Positions 8,625-16,835 of a stretch of 39,848 bases of DNA are shown here, one piece after another (position 1 is the first letter of the stretch; every line of letters begins with the position of its first letter). The notes under the pieces are model-generated. The model was not told the origin of the DNA, made no database searches, and worked only from the letters and a program-made list of their open reading frames with translations. Origin of the DNA: Candidatus Bathyarchaeota archaeon (GTDB lineage Archaea; Thermoproteota; Bathyarchaeia; Bathyarchaeales; Bathycorpusculaceae); NCBI GenBank assembly GCA_003164295.1, contig PLTA01000034.1, positions 155,130 through 194,977 of the forward strand, written 5' to 3'. The translations under genes were made by a program, and so were the position numbers.

Positions 8625-10331
8625 ATGAAACATTTCGTAATTAAAATTTTAACCGCAACAGTTCTAATCAGCATGATTTTGGCACTAAGTACAACCTCAA
8701 CAAGCTTAGCGCAAAAAACAGAGTGGCAAGCACAACCAATGTATTTAATCAAAGCAGCAGGAATAAACCCAAACGCCATAGGACAAGACAACCCATAATA
8801 TACCCCAACATACATTCGAACAGCCTACAACCTCCCCTCGTCAGGTGGACTTGGAACAATAGCAATAATAGACGCATTTAACGATCCCCGATTTGCTTCA
8901 GATTTAGCATCTTTTAGCAATCAATGGGGTTTAGCATCTCCAAACCTTGAAATCCACAAAATGTCCTCCAACGTTCAGTCAAATTATCAGTGGGGAATGG
9001 AAATATCCTTAGATGTAGAATGGGCACATGCAATAGCTCCAAACGCCAAAATATTACTAGTTGAAGCTAACTCAGCCTCGCTATCGGACCTACTTTCAGC
9101 TGTAAGCTACGCAACGAGCAGAACAGATGTTGTTGCAGTCTCAATGAGTTGGGGCTCAACAGAATTCTCAGGCGAACAAGCATATGACAGCTACTTTACA
9201 AGCAATTATGGCGCAACCTTCTTTGTCTCAGCAGGAGACACAGGTGGAGTAGTTACATGGCCATCTAGTTCAGGAAACGTAATTTCAGTTGGAGGGACAA
9301 CTCTAACCCAAACAACCTCTGGCTACACGGAAACTGCTTGGAGCGGAAGCGGCGGCGGAGTAAGCGCATATGAACAAGTGCCTCAATACCAAGCATCAGT
9401 GGACTCCTCATTAGGATACAATTATAGGGCAACACCTGATGTTTCCTATAACGCAGATCCAAACACGGGCTTCTTAGTCTTGAATACTTACATCTTTAAC
9501 GGCTGGTATGCGGTTGGCGGCACAAGCCCAGGCGCACCACAATGGGCAGCAATACAATCATTAGGAGAATCTGCAACAAACACAAATTTCTACTCAACAT
9601 TTCCATCAAGTTATGGCACATCCTTTACTGACATCTTAACAGGAACAAGCGGTAGCAACCAAGCTACACAAGGCTATGATCTATGTACAGGCATTGGCAG
9701 CCCCTTGGGAACAAACTTTGGGACACCACCTGCGCCTGACTTCGCAATTTCAGTATCTCCAAATTCATTACAAATCAACGTTGGTTCATCAAAAACAACA
9801 ACAGTAACTCTTACATCAATAGCAGGATTTAATCTACCAATAACCATTAGTTCGAGAAGCTCTTGGGTAAGCCAGCAAACTAGTCCAGTTACGTCTCCAT
9901 ATGCACCTATTACATTAACAATAAGTGTTCCCACAGGAACCGCTCAAGGAACCTACCCTATCGCTATCACAGGAACTAGCTCATCAAATATTCAACATTC
10001 AACTACCATAAATGTTCAAGTTACTAATCCTGACTTCAGCTTAACGGCAAACCCAACAAGCCTAAACATTAGACATGGAAATTCGGGAACTACAAGAATA
10101 ACCGTTAACTCCATTCAAAACTACGCAGGCTCTCCCACCCTTTCAGCAAAGGCACCCACAAGCATAACAGTCTCTTTTAGAACTAATCCAGTAAAAGCAG
10201 GATCTTATTCCACAATGACAATAAAAGTTGGATCAACAACCGCTCGCGGACCATACACAATCAGTGTAACTGGAACAGACAGTCCTTCAAGCCTTTCACA
10301 CACAATAAACGTTAATGTTAACGTTCAGTAG
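8625..10331 (+). pseudogene. Sedolisin (S53)-type secreted protease interrupted by an in-frame UAA
   Basis: One reading frame runs from ATG 8625 (AAGGAG ribosome binding site at 8609-8614) to 10331, broken only by TAA at 8796-8798 after 57 codons. The first part is a signal peptide plus the start of the mature protein. The sequence after the stop continues the same protein without a shift (YTPTYIRTAYNLP, then GTIAIIDAFNDP). The catalytic Glu and Asp are in GMEISLDVEWAHA, the oxyanion-type Asp in SAGDTGG and the nucleophile Ser in GGTSPGAPQWAA, so the S53 set is complete. The large inhibitory prodomain of typical family members is absent. Two similar beta-sandwich repeats (about 100 residues each) form the C terminus. 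The next in-frame start, ATG 8961, would lack the signal peptide and the first strands of the fold. It is either a very recent pseudogene, a read-through gene or a sequencing error. Confidence 0.8.
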
Positions 10332-10340
10332 TAACATTAA

Positions 10341-10356
10341 CTCTATCTTTTTTTTA
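10341..10356 (+). terminator. T-tract terminator after the protease gene
   Basis: An eight-T run begins 17 nt after the TAG stop at 10331, in the form expected of archaeal T-rich terminators. Confidence 0.45.
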
Positions 10357-10452
10357 TTGTAAACCTGTTCTTTAAGTTTTTTTGATTTTTAGGTGCTTTC
10401 TTAAAAAAAGGATGCGGAAAGCCCGCGAAGTGAAACAGAAATAACTTGATTT

Positions 10453-10791
10453 TCAGTAAAAACTAGCTTCAAATTCTGAACGCATAAAAAGTTCAGTTGA
10501 AAAGACCTTAAAGTTTTTAAATTGCGGGGGAGTTTCAAGGAAATCCTGAACTTTAGTTATAGCTGATGAGAAAACTCCTTTTTCTGAAGCTTGAAGCGAT
10601 TCTTGATCTTGCCAAAGTGTCAAGATTGTTGCGGCATTCACGTCATCATTAGAAATCAATGAAATATATCCTCGAAAGCCTGTTGTGCCTCGTACTGACG
10701 TGTTTAAAATACGATCTAACTCAGCAAAACCCTCTTCACGTTTACCCATCTTAAAATTCCAAATAGACAATCTAGCTAAAACCAATTTCAT
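10453..10791 (-). CDS. Antibiotic biosynthesis monooxygenase-type (dimeric alpha/beta barrel) protein
   Basis: A 112-residue protein of the ABM/ferredoxin-like dimeric barrel type. The pattern is strand (KLVLARLSIWNFK), helix (REEGFAELDRILN), a pair of strands (GFRGYISLISNDD and AATILTLWQDQESLQASEKG), helix (FSSAITKVQDFL) and a final strand. The phrase TLWQDQESLQASEKG is characteristic of ABM-like proteins. Members include small monooxygenases, haem-degrading enzymes and proteins of unknown role; nothing here identifies a substrate. I use ATG 10791 because AGGTG lies directly upstream. A GTG two codons earlier (10797) overlaps that site. The gene stands alone. Confidence 0.7.
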   Translation of the reverse strand: MKLVLARLSIWNFKMGKREEGFAELDRILNTSVRGTTGFRGYISLISNDDVNAATILTLWQDQESLQASEKGVFSSAITKVQDFLETPPQFKNFKVFSTELFMRSEFEASFY

Positions 10792-11290
10792 TTGCACCTG
10801 AATAAAGAATGAAAAGACCTTCTTTTATAGCTTAACTCGATTGACTTCGAGTCGTTTTAAATTAAAAATTTGATTTTTCGTATTTTTCATAGGAATCAGA
10901 GGGAGCAAAAGGGAGCGCTGATTAAAAGGTTTGAAAAAGACCGTAAATGCCCTAAAGGAGATTGACTTTTTTTATGGTTGGGCCTTAGTAATTTCTTACT
11001 ACGTTCTTTATTCATTTTAATCCCTGAGTTTTTATGTTGCTTTCTAGTTATAAACTTTTAGATGTTTATCTTGCTTGAGCACGTATCCTTGCCAGTTACT
11101 TTAGGGACGAAAAGAAAGACTGGGTTCCAAGAATAGGCATAACAATTTAATGCGGCTGTTATCTAAAACGGGGTTCTGTGAATTTGGTAGGCGATGGAAA
11201 ATGCTTTTAGCTATTGGGGTGATGCAACGTATCGTGGGTAGAGCTATTACAATAGTTAAAATATGACAGTGCGCTTCTTAGTATTGATTT
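10792..11290. other. Intergenic region, no gene recognised
   Basis: About 500 bp. I see no rRNA, tRNA or known ncRNA here. A 38-codon frame at about 11150-11270 has no support. Purine-rich pieces such as GAGGGAGCAAAAGGGAGCG (near 10900) are unexplained. Confidence 0.4.
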
Positions 11291-11818
11291 TTGTTTTTCT
11301 TGGAGTCAAGAGCAAAGTTGGCGAGTGTTTTTAACTATTTAAGAAAACCCGATTTTTGGGTAGCATTAGTCATAATTCTTTTCATAATTTCTTTTTCAGC
11401 TCTTGCATTGTTTGAAACGCATTTATTCAATTTTTCAATAGGTTTTTTACCCATTACCCATTGGGCAAGTTGGATAGGGGGCTTATGGATTGCATTTGTT
11501 ACGCTAATATTTTACGTCATCAAACAACGTCGCCCCATGCAAATGAAAGCATTATTAAGAATACATATATTCGGAAATTTAGCTGCTTTCATGCTTATTT
11601 CTATTCATTTCTGGTATGAGTTGGCAACTGTAACACGCATAGGAATAGGAATGGCATTATTCATCGCTTTGCTATTCCTTGTGATAACAGGTGTTCTTTA
11701 CAGGTTTAATATAATGCAGAGTTCAAAAAAATACCTTAAATACTTACACATCACCATGACAACTGCATTCCTCCTCATCTTAATCATTCATATCTTAGGT
11801 ACCTTGTTTAAACTATAA
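11291..11818 (+). CDS. Four-helix, histidine-rich membrane protein (cytochrome b-like)
   Basis: A roughly 175-residue integral membrane protein with four or five hydrophobic helices (about 24-42, 50-76, 85-103, 112-132 and 148-172). Histidines lie in or beside helices at spacings reminiscent of di-haem cytochrome b561 or ferric-reductase-like proteins: THWASWIGGLW, RIHIFGNL, LISIHFWYEL, KYLHITM and LIIHILG. Haem binding is an inference from these histidines only. The start is uncertain: the frame opens with TTG at 11291 and another TTG lies at 11321, with no clear ribosome binding site for either. It precedes the plasmid-like element and shows no operon partner. Confidence 0.6.
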   Translation: MFFLESRAKLASVFNYLRKPDFWVALVIILFIISFSALALFETHLFNFSIGFLPITHWASWIGGLWIAFVTLIFYVIKQRRPMQMKALLRIHIFGNLAAFMLISIHFWYELATVTRIGIGMALFIALLFLVITGVLYRFNIMQSSKKYLKYLHITMTTAFLLILIIHILGTLFKL

Positions 11819-11923
11819 TGGCGACTTTTCCTAAAACCTTTATTTTTAATTTGTTTTTTAGTTTAATTTTCGTGATTTTTTTATTCCTGTTAGTTTTTTT
11901 GCTTCTTTTTTACTGAGCATGAT

Positions 11924-12151
11924 TTGGCTTTACATTTAGAATCTTTTTCCGATGAAGGTGAGGCTCATAAAAATGCAGTTGAGCGTTTGAATGAATTTGT
12001 TGAGAAATTTGGCTCTGAGCGTTTAAATGACAATTTTACTCGTGTTGAGTTTAGTCATCCAGAGCAGATTATTTTTGGCTTTGAATGTGCGATTCGCAAA
12101 TTTTATAATTTACCTTTGCATGTTCGCAAAAAATTTAGGAGGGTGTTTTGA
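11924..12151 (+). CDS. Small protein, first gene of the Rep operon
   Basis: A 75-residue protein, mainly helical, with no recognised family. TTG start at 11924. Its TGA stop (12149-12151) shares its A with the ATG of the Rep gene, and the Rep ribosome binding site lies inside this frame, so the two are translationally coupled. Its codons favour T-ending forms (GTT, CGT, TTT) as in the two following genes, unlike the chromosome-like flanks, supporting a common foreign origin. A role in replication control is inferred from position only. Confidence 0.55.
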   Translation: MALHLESFSDEGEAHKNAVERLNEFVEKFGSERLNDNFTRVEFSHPEQIIFGFECAIRKFYNLPLHVRKKFRRVF

Positions 12152-13266
12152 TGCCGACTTTATCAGAAGTTAATGAGCTTATTCATCAGCGCATAGAGTT
12201 TGATAACAAATGGCGTGAGCATAGCGTTTCTTGTGACGGTAAATCTCTGCTTGAGCAAACTTATGTAAAATCTCAGGATTTTGCTGTTGAGGCGGAATCT
12301 AAGAAGGGCTTAGGTGGCGTTTATGGTGACTTTGAAATTGTTGGACATGGCAATAGAACTAATAATAAATGTGGTCAATTTATTGGGTTAAAGGGTTGCT
12401 TGAATGTTGATTTACACCATAATACTTTAGACGGTAATTTCGAGGGTTTAGTTTACGTTAAAGTTGTGCATTGTTTTTGCCATAATCCCCGTTGCCCAAT
12501 TTGCTTCAAATATGGTTGGGCTGTTAGAGAAGCTCATAAGGCTGAGGACAGAATTAAAGAGGGTTCTAAGCGCTTTGGTCAACCTGAGCACGTTATTTCC
12601 TCTGTTCCTGAGTCTGATTATGGCTTAACCTATGAAAAGCTGCGTTTGAAGAATGTAAAGATTTTATATTCTCGTGGATTGGTTGGGGGTGCTTTGATAT
12701 TTCATGGTTTTCGCTACCGAAAAAGTGAGGTCATTTGTGGTGGAATTCGACATATGGCTGAGTGGTATTGGTCTCCGCATTTTCATTGTGTCGGCTTTAT
12801 TTTAGGTGGCTATGGTAAATGTCGTCATTGCGTTAAGGTTCGTGATTCTGCTTATGGTCAACCTTCTGAAATTACTTGTGCTGGATGTAATGGATTTGAG
12901 GCTAGGACTCGTCAATTATTCAAAAATGATGGCTACATCGTAAAAGTTAAGGGTGAACGTAAGACTGTTGGGGGTACTTTTTGGTATCAACTTAATCATG
13001 CATCCATTAATGTTAAACAGGTTCGTTTTCATTGCTTAACTTGGTTTGGAAATTGTTCTTATCGTAAGCTCAAAGTTACTCCTAAGAAGCGAGAAGAATT
13101 GTGTCCGATTTGTAAGTGTGAGCTTGAGAAGATTCGTTATTTTGGTCGGCACGACATTGTAACTGACCTCAAATCTCCCTCATTTAAACGTGAATTATTT
13201 ATGGATTTTGACGAGGGTATTGGTGGGGTTTTCTGTGTGTCTCATGGTGCTGGCGATTTTGGTTAG
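12151..13266 (+). CDS. rep: HUH-type replication initiator (Rep) of a plasmid or virus-like element
   Basis: A 371-residue protein that fits archaeal rolling-circle Rep proteins. After a cysteine cluster (HCFCHNPRCPICFKYG, about 107-122) comes the segment HVISSVPESD followed by a GG-x-x-x-F-H step and a basic RYRK. The HUH metal-binding motif is at residues 208-214 (SPHFHCV, His210 and His212). Further Cys pairs (224/227, 243/246, 318/321/323) could bind zinc. Tyr279 in TFWYQLNHA, followed by LTWFGNCSYRKLKV, is a candidate nucleophile; Tyr262 is an alternative. Known HUH Reps nick one strand at the double-strand origin through a tyrosine linkage. AGGAGGG sits 8 nt before ATG 12151; an in-frame TTG at 12148 is less favourable. 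The 5' end overlaps the preceding stop, and its TAG overlaps the next GTG, forming a tight three-gene operon. Confidence 0.75.
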   Translation: MPTLSEVNELIHQRIEFDNKWREHSVSCDGKSLLEQTYVKSQDFAVEAESKKGLGGVYGDFEIVGHGNRTNNKCGQFIGLKGCLNVDLHHNTLDGNFEGLVYVKVVHCFCHNPRCPICFKYGWAVREAHKAEDRIKEGSKRFGQPEHVISSVPESDYGLTYEKLRLKNVKILYSRGLVGGALIFHGFRYRKSEVICGGIRHMAEWYWSPHFHCVGFILGGYGKCRHCVKVRDSAYGQPSEITCAGCNGFEARTRQLFKNDGYIVKVKGERKTVGGTFWYQLNHASINVKQVRFHCLTWFGNCSYRKLKVTPKKREELCPICKCELEKIRYFGRHDIVTDLKSPSFKRELFMDFDEGIGGVFCVSHGAGDFG

Positions 13267-13508
13267 TGGTAACTTTGAATAAATTTTTTAGAACCGCAAA
13301 CAATGAACTTCTTTGTTATTTGAGTGATAGCATCGTTTTAGATGTCGGGTTGCAATTTGACCGTTACTGTTGTGTGATTGCTTTAAGGCTTGGTAACTAT
13401 GCGAAGTTTGGACTGTTTGATTTTACGATAAAATTAAGTGAATTTGAGTTATCTTTGATTTATGGAGATTCTGAAGCTGATGATTTAATTATGGATGTTG
13501 GTGTTTGA
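13266..13508 (+). CDS. Small protein coupled to Rep
   Basis: An 80-residue acidic protein with alternating hydrophobic strands (YCCVIALRLGNYAKFGLFDFTIKLS), no recognised family. GTG start at 13266 overlaps the TAG stop of rep by one base (TAGTG), so translation is probably coupled. It completes the three-gene Rep cassette and shares its T-rich codon choice. A copy-control or accessory replication role is possible but is only guilt by association. Confidence 0.5.
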   Translation: MVTLNKFFRTANNELLCYLSDSIVLDVGLQFDRYCCVIALRLGNYAKFGLFDFTIKLSEFELSLIYGDSEADDLIMDVGV

Positions 13509-13607
13509 TTAGGGTGTCTTTTTGATAAGTTACCATGCGTTTTTTGCCTTATGTGTGGTGAAAATAAGCGTCAATTAACAAAGTGCAAAGAATAAGAGGT
13601 TCCTTTT

Positions 13608-13889
13608 TTATCTACGTAAATTTTCAAATTCTGCAATATCAGCCTTTTTCTTTTGATTGCACTCAAGTGCAGCATAACTGCAAAATACACTAAAAAGTAG
13701 GAGAAAAATACTGAATATTTTTTTAGGGGCTACAATTGGCATATCCCAATTATCCATTAGGAATTGATAGCCGATCGCTGCAAATGCTGCACTTGCACCG
13801 AATAAGCCAAAAGTAGATGCAAGGTCAACTTGGAGTTTGGCGTTAAGTTTCGCAAGTTTAATCTGTAACTCTTTCTCTTCCTTATCCAT
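13608..13889 (-). CDS. Small two-helix membrane protein
   Basis: A 93-residue protein: a charged N-terminal helix (MDKEEKELQIKLAKLNAKL), then two hydrophobic segments (about 28-45 and 56-75), then a basic/acidic tail. The frame is open further upstream to 14006, but I place the start at ATG 13889. The upstream codons do not look protein-like, and an AAGGGAA stretch lies ahead of this ATG. No family recognised. It lies between the Rep operon and the integrase side and is probably cargo of the element. Confidence 0.5.
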   Translation of the reverse strand: MDKEEKELQIKLAKLNAKLQVDLASTFGLFGASAAFAAIGYQFLMDNWDMPIVAPKKIFSIFLLLFSVFCSYAALECNQKKKADIAEFENLRR

Positions 13890-14006
13890 CGATTTTCCCT
13901 TCGTTGTGATATGTAACTGACAAGTTTTATGCCTTTTCAAGTCACATTTATATTTTGCCCTAACTGCGGAGCAAGGAGAAAAGGCTGAAACCCCAGGAAT
14001 CCTCAA

Positions 14007-14413
14007 GGCGTTGTATACAGTCGAAACCGTTTTCTCTTCGTAATACTGCCTTCTGGTTTTTCTCTGGTTCTATCTTTGTTGAAAAAGAGAGAATAATTGA
14101 AGCGAAAGGGAGCGAAGCGACCTTGAGCATCTGTTTCTCTATAACTGAATAGAAGAGTTTTACTCATTTCTTTGTAAATAGCTTAACTCCATTGAATTCC
14201 ATCTCGTATTTGTCGGATTGAGCACCGCAACGAAGTGAGGAGCGCAACGTAGCCACAATTGACTTGAAAAGAGTGCATTTGTTGAAATAATTTAGCTTCG
14301 GTTGCTAAGAGTACAGCTGAGTGACTCCGAAATTGAGAGCGAAGCTTACAACGACTTTCTTTCCTAATTTTCATAATTAGAAGTTTAATACCAAGTTAAC
14401 AAAACCTCTTGGT
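14007..14413. other. Intergenic stretch inside the putative element
   Basis: No intact gene. It contains an integrase C-terminal remnant (14164-14214, minus) and several short purine-rich repeats of the type GAGCGAAGC (near 14112, 14232 and 14336), whose role I cannot identify. It looks like degraded mobile DNA. Confidence 0.5.
14164..14214 (-). pseudogene. Remnant of a second tyrosine-integrase C terminus
   Basis: Read on the minus strand this stretch encodes DKYEMEFNGVKLFTKK followed by TGA. It matches the last residues of the intact integrase at 15594-16736 (KYEMDYDGVKLFTKK, stop). Twelve of the last fifteen residues are identical, while DNA identity is only about 75%, with many differences at third codon positions. 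It is therefore the tail of a diverged, once-functional integrase gene, not a recent copy. Upstream sequence no longer reads as integrase. Confidence 0.65.
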
Positions 14414-15076
14414 CTACATTATATGAAGAAGTTGCAGTATTGGCAGTATCGTTAAGAAAAAAGCTAATAATGCAACTATGAGAGAGAGATAAGCTATCTT
14501 TGTTGTTCGTGTGAGCATTTTGTTTTGGTAAAATATGTTGACATTCTGCAACTGTGTATTCAATTCTTTTGTTTCCTGTTCTATTATGCTTCTCTGCAAT
14601 TCTATTAATTCCTGAGTAATTAAAGCAGATGTGACACAGTCGGCATCACCTAATTTCTCACTAAAAATTTTATAGCCGTCGATGCTAAATTGTAAAGTGT
14701 TTATTCCTTTGATTGCACTATTAGAACAGTCAAATCGAATCAAGATTTTCTTCATTTGATTTAAATCAAGTTTACCAGTCAGAAATAGTTTCATGTCTAT
14801 TGAACCCTTTATGCCTATGTCTGTCTGAATGGCGGTTTTTCCCTTGGTAAATGATGCCTTCCAATAATCTTGAAAGATAGAAAGCTTGTTACCAATCTCT
14901 TGCAAAAGGTGCATTTCACTTCTTAGCGTTTCTACATCGGTGGATGAAATGTCTTTAACTTTAATTGTCATTTTATCTGATATTTCAACGGCTTGGGCAA
15001 TATTTTCAAGAGCTCTTGCCATTAAATCTTCCTTATCACTCATTTGTTTGTATATTTCCGCAAAATTTTCTTTCAT
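14414..15076 (-). CDS. Predicted tail-anchored coiled-coil protein
   Basis: A 220-residue protein with a long soluble, helical region and one strong C-terminal membrane helix (about 193-217), so probably tail-anchored facing the cytoplasm. A Gly/Ile central section (about 82-130) may be a small globular domain. No family recognised. ATG start at 15076, only 7 nt after the stop of the coiled-coil gene at 15084-15464, which indicates one transcript. It sits within the putative integrated element. Confidence 0.6.
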   Translation of the reverse strand: MKENFAEIYKQMSDKEDLMARALENIAQAVEISDKMTIKVKDISSTDVETLRSEMHLLQEIGNKLSIFQDYWKASFTKGKTAIQTDIGIKGSIDMKLFLTGKLDLNQMKKILIRFDCSNSAIKGINTLQFSIDGYKIFSEKLGDADCVTSALITQELIELQRSIIEQETKELNTQLQNVNIFYQNKMLTRTTKIAYLSLIVALLAFFLTILPILQLLHIM

Positions 15077-15083
15077 ATATTCA

Positions 15084-15464
15084 TCACTTTCTGCCTAAAT
15101 TAATTCTCTTTTCTCTTGTCTTAGCCTTTTTTAATTCCTCTTCCAGTTCTTTGCACCTAATTTGATAAGAGAGTTCAACTGTGGATGTTAATTCATCCAT
15201 TTTGGAAAGCATTTGCCCTTTAGATTCTTGCCGTTTAATCTGTTGAATTTGTTCTTCTAATTGCCTCCGCTTAATCTTGTATGAAGCTTCAGCACTAGCT
15301 GTCACTTTGTTTACTTTAGAAAGTATTTGCTGTCTTGCCACCTCTTCTATCTTTTTGCGTAAATTGTCATCTTTGCAATTTTTGGCAAGAAAATAATAAC
15401 AGTTATATATTTTTTTTACCCTTTCAATTTCTTCATTAATTTCGTTTGCTGAAAGGATTTTCAA
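15084..15464 (-). CDS. Coiled-coil protein with an internal tandem duplication
   Basis: A 126-residue, highly charged helical protein. Residues about 47-80 (ILSKVNKVTASAEASYKIKR and following) and about 84-117 (MLSKMDELTSTVELSYQIRC and following) are two copies of one roughly 35-residue coiled-coil unit, with LSK, the S-Y-x-I-(K/R) step and the QLEE/ELEE segment kept in both. The start is TTG at 15464, preceded by GTGAT; no ATG lies earlier in frame. It is probably co-transcribed with the tail-anchored protein 7 nt downstream. Function unknown. Confidence 0.55.
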   Translation of the reverse strand: MKILSANEINEEIERVKKIYNCYYFLAKNCKDDNLRKKIEEVARQQILSKVNKVTASAEASYKIKRRQLEEQIQQIKRQESKGQMLSKMDELTSTVELSYQIRCKELEEELKKAKTREKRINLGRK

Positions 15465-15593
15465 TCGAATATCACTTTTCCTTTTTTGTTAAATCAGTAA
15501 TATCTTGTGAGTTTACCAACGCTAATTTATTGTTGAAATGTTAGTTAATTAACTATTTGTGATTCTTATTTAGGCTTAATAATTTATCCTGAA

Positions 15594-16736
15594 TTATTTT
15601 TTTGTGAATAACTTTACCCCATCATAGTCCATTTCATATTTGTAGCCTTTGGTTAATAGTGCTTTTACCTCTTGCATGTTTCTAGCTTCTGCCACTGGCG
15701 GATTTTCTTCTGTTTCTTGCGTTTGTTCTTGTGTTGGAGTTTTTGTAATTGGCATTCGGTCTGTCGGATAAACCCTGAGTATTGAGTACGCTTTTTTGTA
15801 TGCTTCTTTTAGTTCTTCGTCTGTTGGTAGGCTGTATGCGTCTCTGCTGTTGATTAGTTGGTGTCCGAGTATTTGGTCTATCCAATTTGAGTTTACTCCT
15901 GCTTTTTCTAAGTCTGTTTGGAGCTTCTTTCTTAGGCTGTGGGCTGACATTCTATCCTCATTTACATTTGCAAACGCTTGTGCCATTAGTGATGATAATG
16001 AATGCCTTGAGTATCGCTTGACTTCTCCTTTAGTCCATACTTTGAACAGTGGGCTGTCTTTTGTGATAATTTCAGGTTCTACGTTTCTTGAGTCTTTTGA
16101 GCCTTGCTTTCGTGCTTCCAAGTATTCTTTTATTGCCTGAATGGATTCTTCGCCAATGAAGCTTTTAGCTAAAAGATTTGTTTTCTCGGTAATAATATTT
16201 AGCTGGATTATAGTTTCTCCGTTTTCCAGTTGCTTGGCTATGTCTCCGTAGTTTAGTCGTCTGACATCGCTTACTCTTAAGCCTGAATCTTTTATGAACA
16301 ACATTATAGCTTTGATAGTTAGCTTGTTTCTTTGATGTTTGTTGTTCAATGCTTTGAGTATGGCTTCTTTGGTTGCCCTCTTAACTCCATTGCTGTCTCC
16401 TGTGGGATAATCTCCTTTTCTCATTATCAACGGGAAATAGTGTATCTCAAAAAACGAGCGTATAGATGCGAAATAGATTTGTCTGGTTGCTACCGCGTAG
16501 CCTTCGGCTTTTTTCTTTGCTAAGAATGCTAAAAGTAAACTCTCGATTCTGCGCTGTATCTTCCTGTCAGGGTTCAGTAAGTCTTGCTGTCTCTGTACGA
16601 TTAGCTCGTCAGGTGTCTTGCCTACAAAAGATAAGAATTCGTTAAAGTATTCTTGGTATCTTTGTTTGGTGCTTTCTTCTTTGTTGACTAATTCGCTTTG
16701 CCAATACTGCATTGCAGAGGGGGCTTCAGTATTCAT
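15594..16736 (-). CDS. int: Tyrosine recombinase/integrase of the element
   Basis: A 380-residue tyrosine recombinase. The N-terminal SAM-like DNA-binding domain spans about 8-110. The catalytic domain carries Arg154 in KDSGLRVSDVRRL, the HxxR box His266-Ser-Leu-Arg269, His292 in LGHQ and the nucleophile Tyr301 in SRDAYSLP. The catalytic set thus appears complete. Archaeal enzymes of this kind integrate plasmids and viruses, often at the 3' ends of stable RNA genes. GAGGAGG is upstream of ATG 16736. The gene begins about 80 bp beyond the 3' end of the RNase P RNA gene, in the same direction. Two 18-bp direct repeats lie between them and share 11 bp with the RNA's 3' end, consistent with a nearby attachment site. 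Confidence 0.9.
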   Translation of the reverse strand: MNTEAPSAMQYWQSELVNKEESTKQRYQEYFNEFLSFVGKTPDELIVQRQQDLLNPDRKIQRRIESLLLAFLAKKKAEGYAVATRQIYFASIRSFFEIHYFPLIMRKGDYPTGDSNGVKRATKEAILKALNNKHQRNKLTIKAIMLFIKDSGLRVSDVRRLNYGDIAKQLENGETIIQLNIITEKTNLLAKSFIGEESIQAIKEYLEARKQGSKDSRNVEPEIITKDSPLFKVWTKGEVKRYSRHSLSSLMAQAFANVNEDRMSAHSLRKKLQTDLEKAGVNSNWIDQILGHQLINSRDAYSLPTDEELKEAYKKAYSILRVYPTDRMPITKTPTQEQTQETEENPPVAEARNMQEVKALLTKGYKYEMDYDGVKLFTKK

Positions 16737-16751
16737 GGCGCTACCCTCCTC

Positions 16752-16835
16752 TTGGTGTATTGGCTTTTTCGTTTGGTGTATTGGCTTTTTGAAATCTTCT
16801 GTTGTTTACAACAAAGGTTTGGGCTGGTGTATTGG
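16752..16835. repeat. Direct repeats between integrase and RNase P RNA, sharing 11 bp with the RNA 3' end
   Basis: TTGGTGTATTGGCTTTTT occurs at 16752-16769 and 16773-16790, a 21-bp period or two helical turns. Its core TGGTGTATTGG appears a third time at 16825-16835 inside the 3' end of the RNase P RNA gene. They could be integrase arm sites, operators, or successive attachment-site copies. A palindrome TGTTGTTTACAACA (16800-16813) lies just outside the RNA end and may help end or process the RNA. Confidence 0.7.

Larger units (their letters stand above)
11924..16790. mobile_element. Putative integrated plasmid-like element (Rep + integrase)
   Basis: This block joins a coupled HUH-Rep operon, unrecognised small membrane and coiled-coil genes, an integrase remnant and an intact integrase next to a stable RNA gene. 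Rep-operon codon use is T-rich compared with flanking genes. The right boundary is placed at the RNase P RNA 3' end. I could not find a second copy of the RNA 3' end on the left, so the left boundary is only the start of the Rep operon and is uncertain. The intact integrase and Rep suggest it could be fairly recent, but the remnant shows an older layer. Confidence 0.55.

Noticed and set aside
10900..11290. Possible structured RNA
   Set aside because: Slightly G-rich pieces are present but no known RNA consensus or convincing long pairing was found.
14183..14374. 63-codon minus-strand frame
   Set aside because: It overlaps the integrase remnant in a different frame; the remnant explains the DNA better.
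16752..16790. CRISPR array
   Set aside because: Only two copies with 3 bp between them; no spacers and no cas genes in the window.
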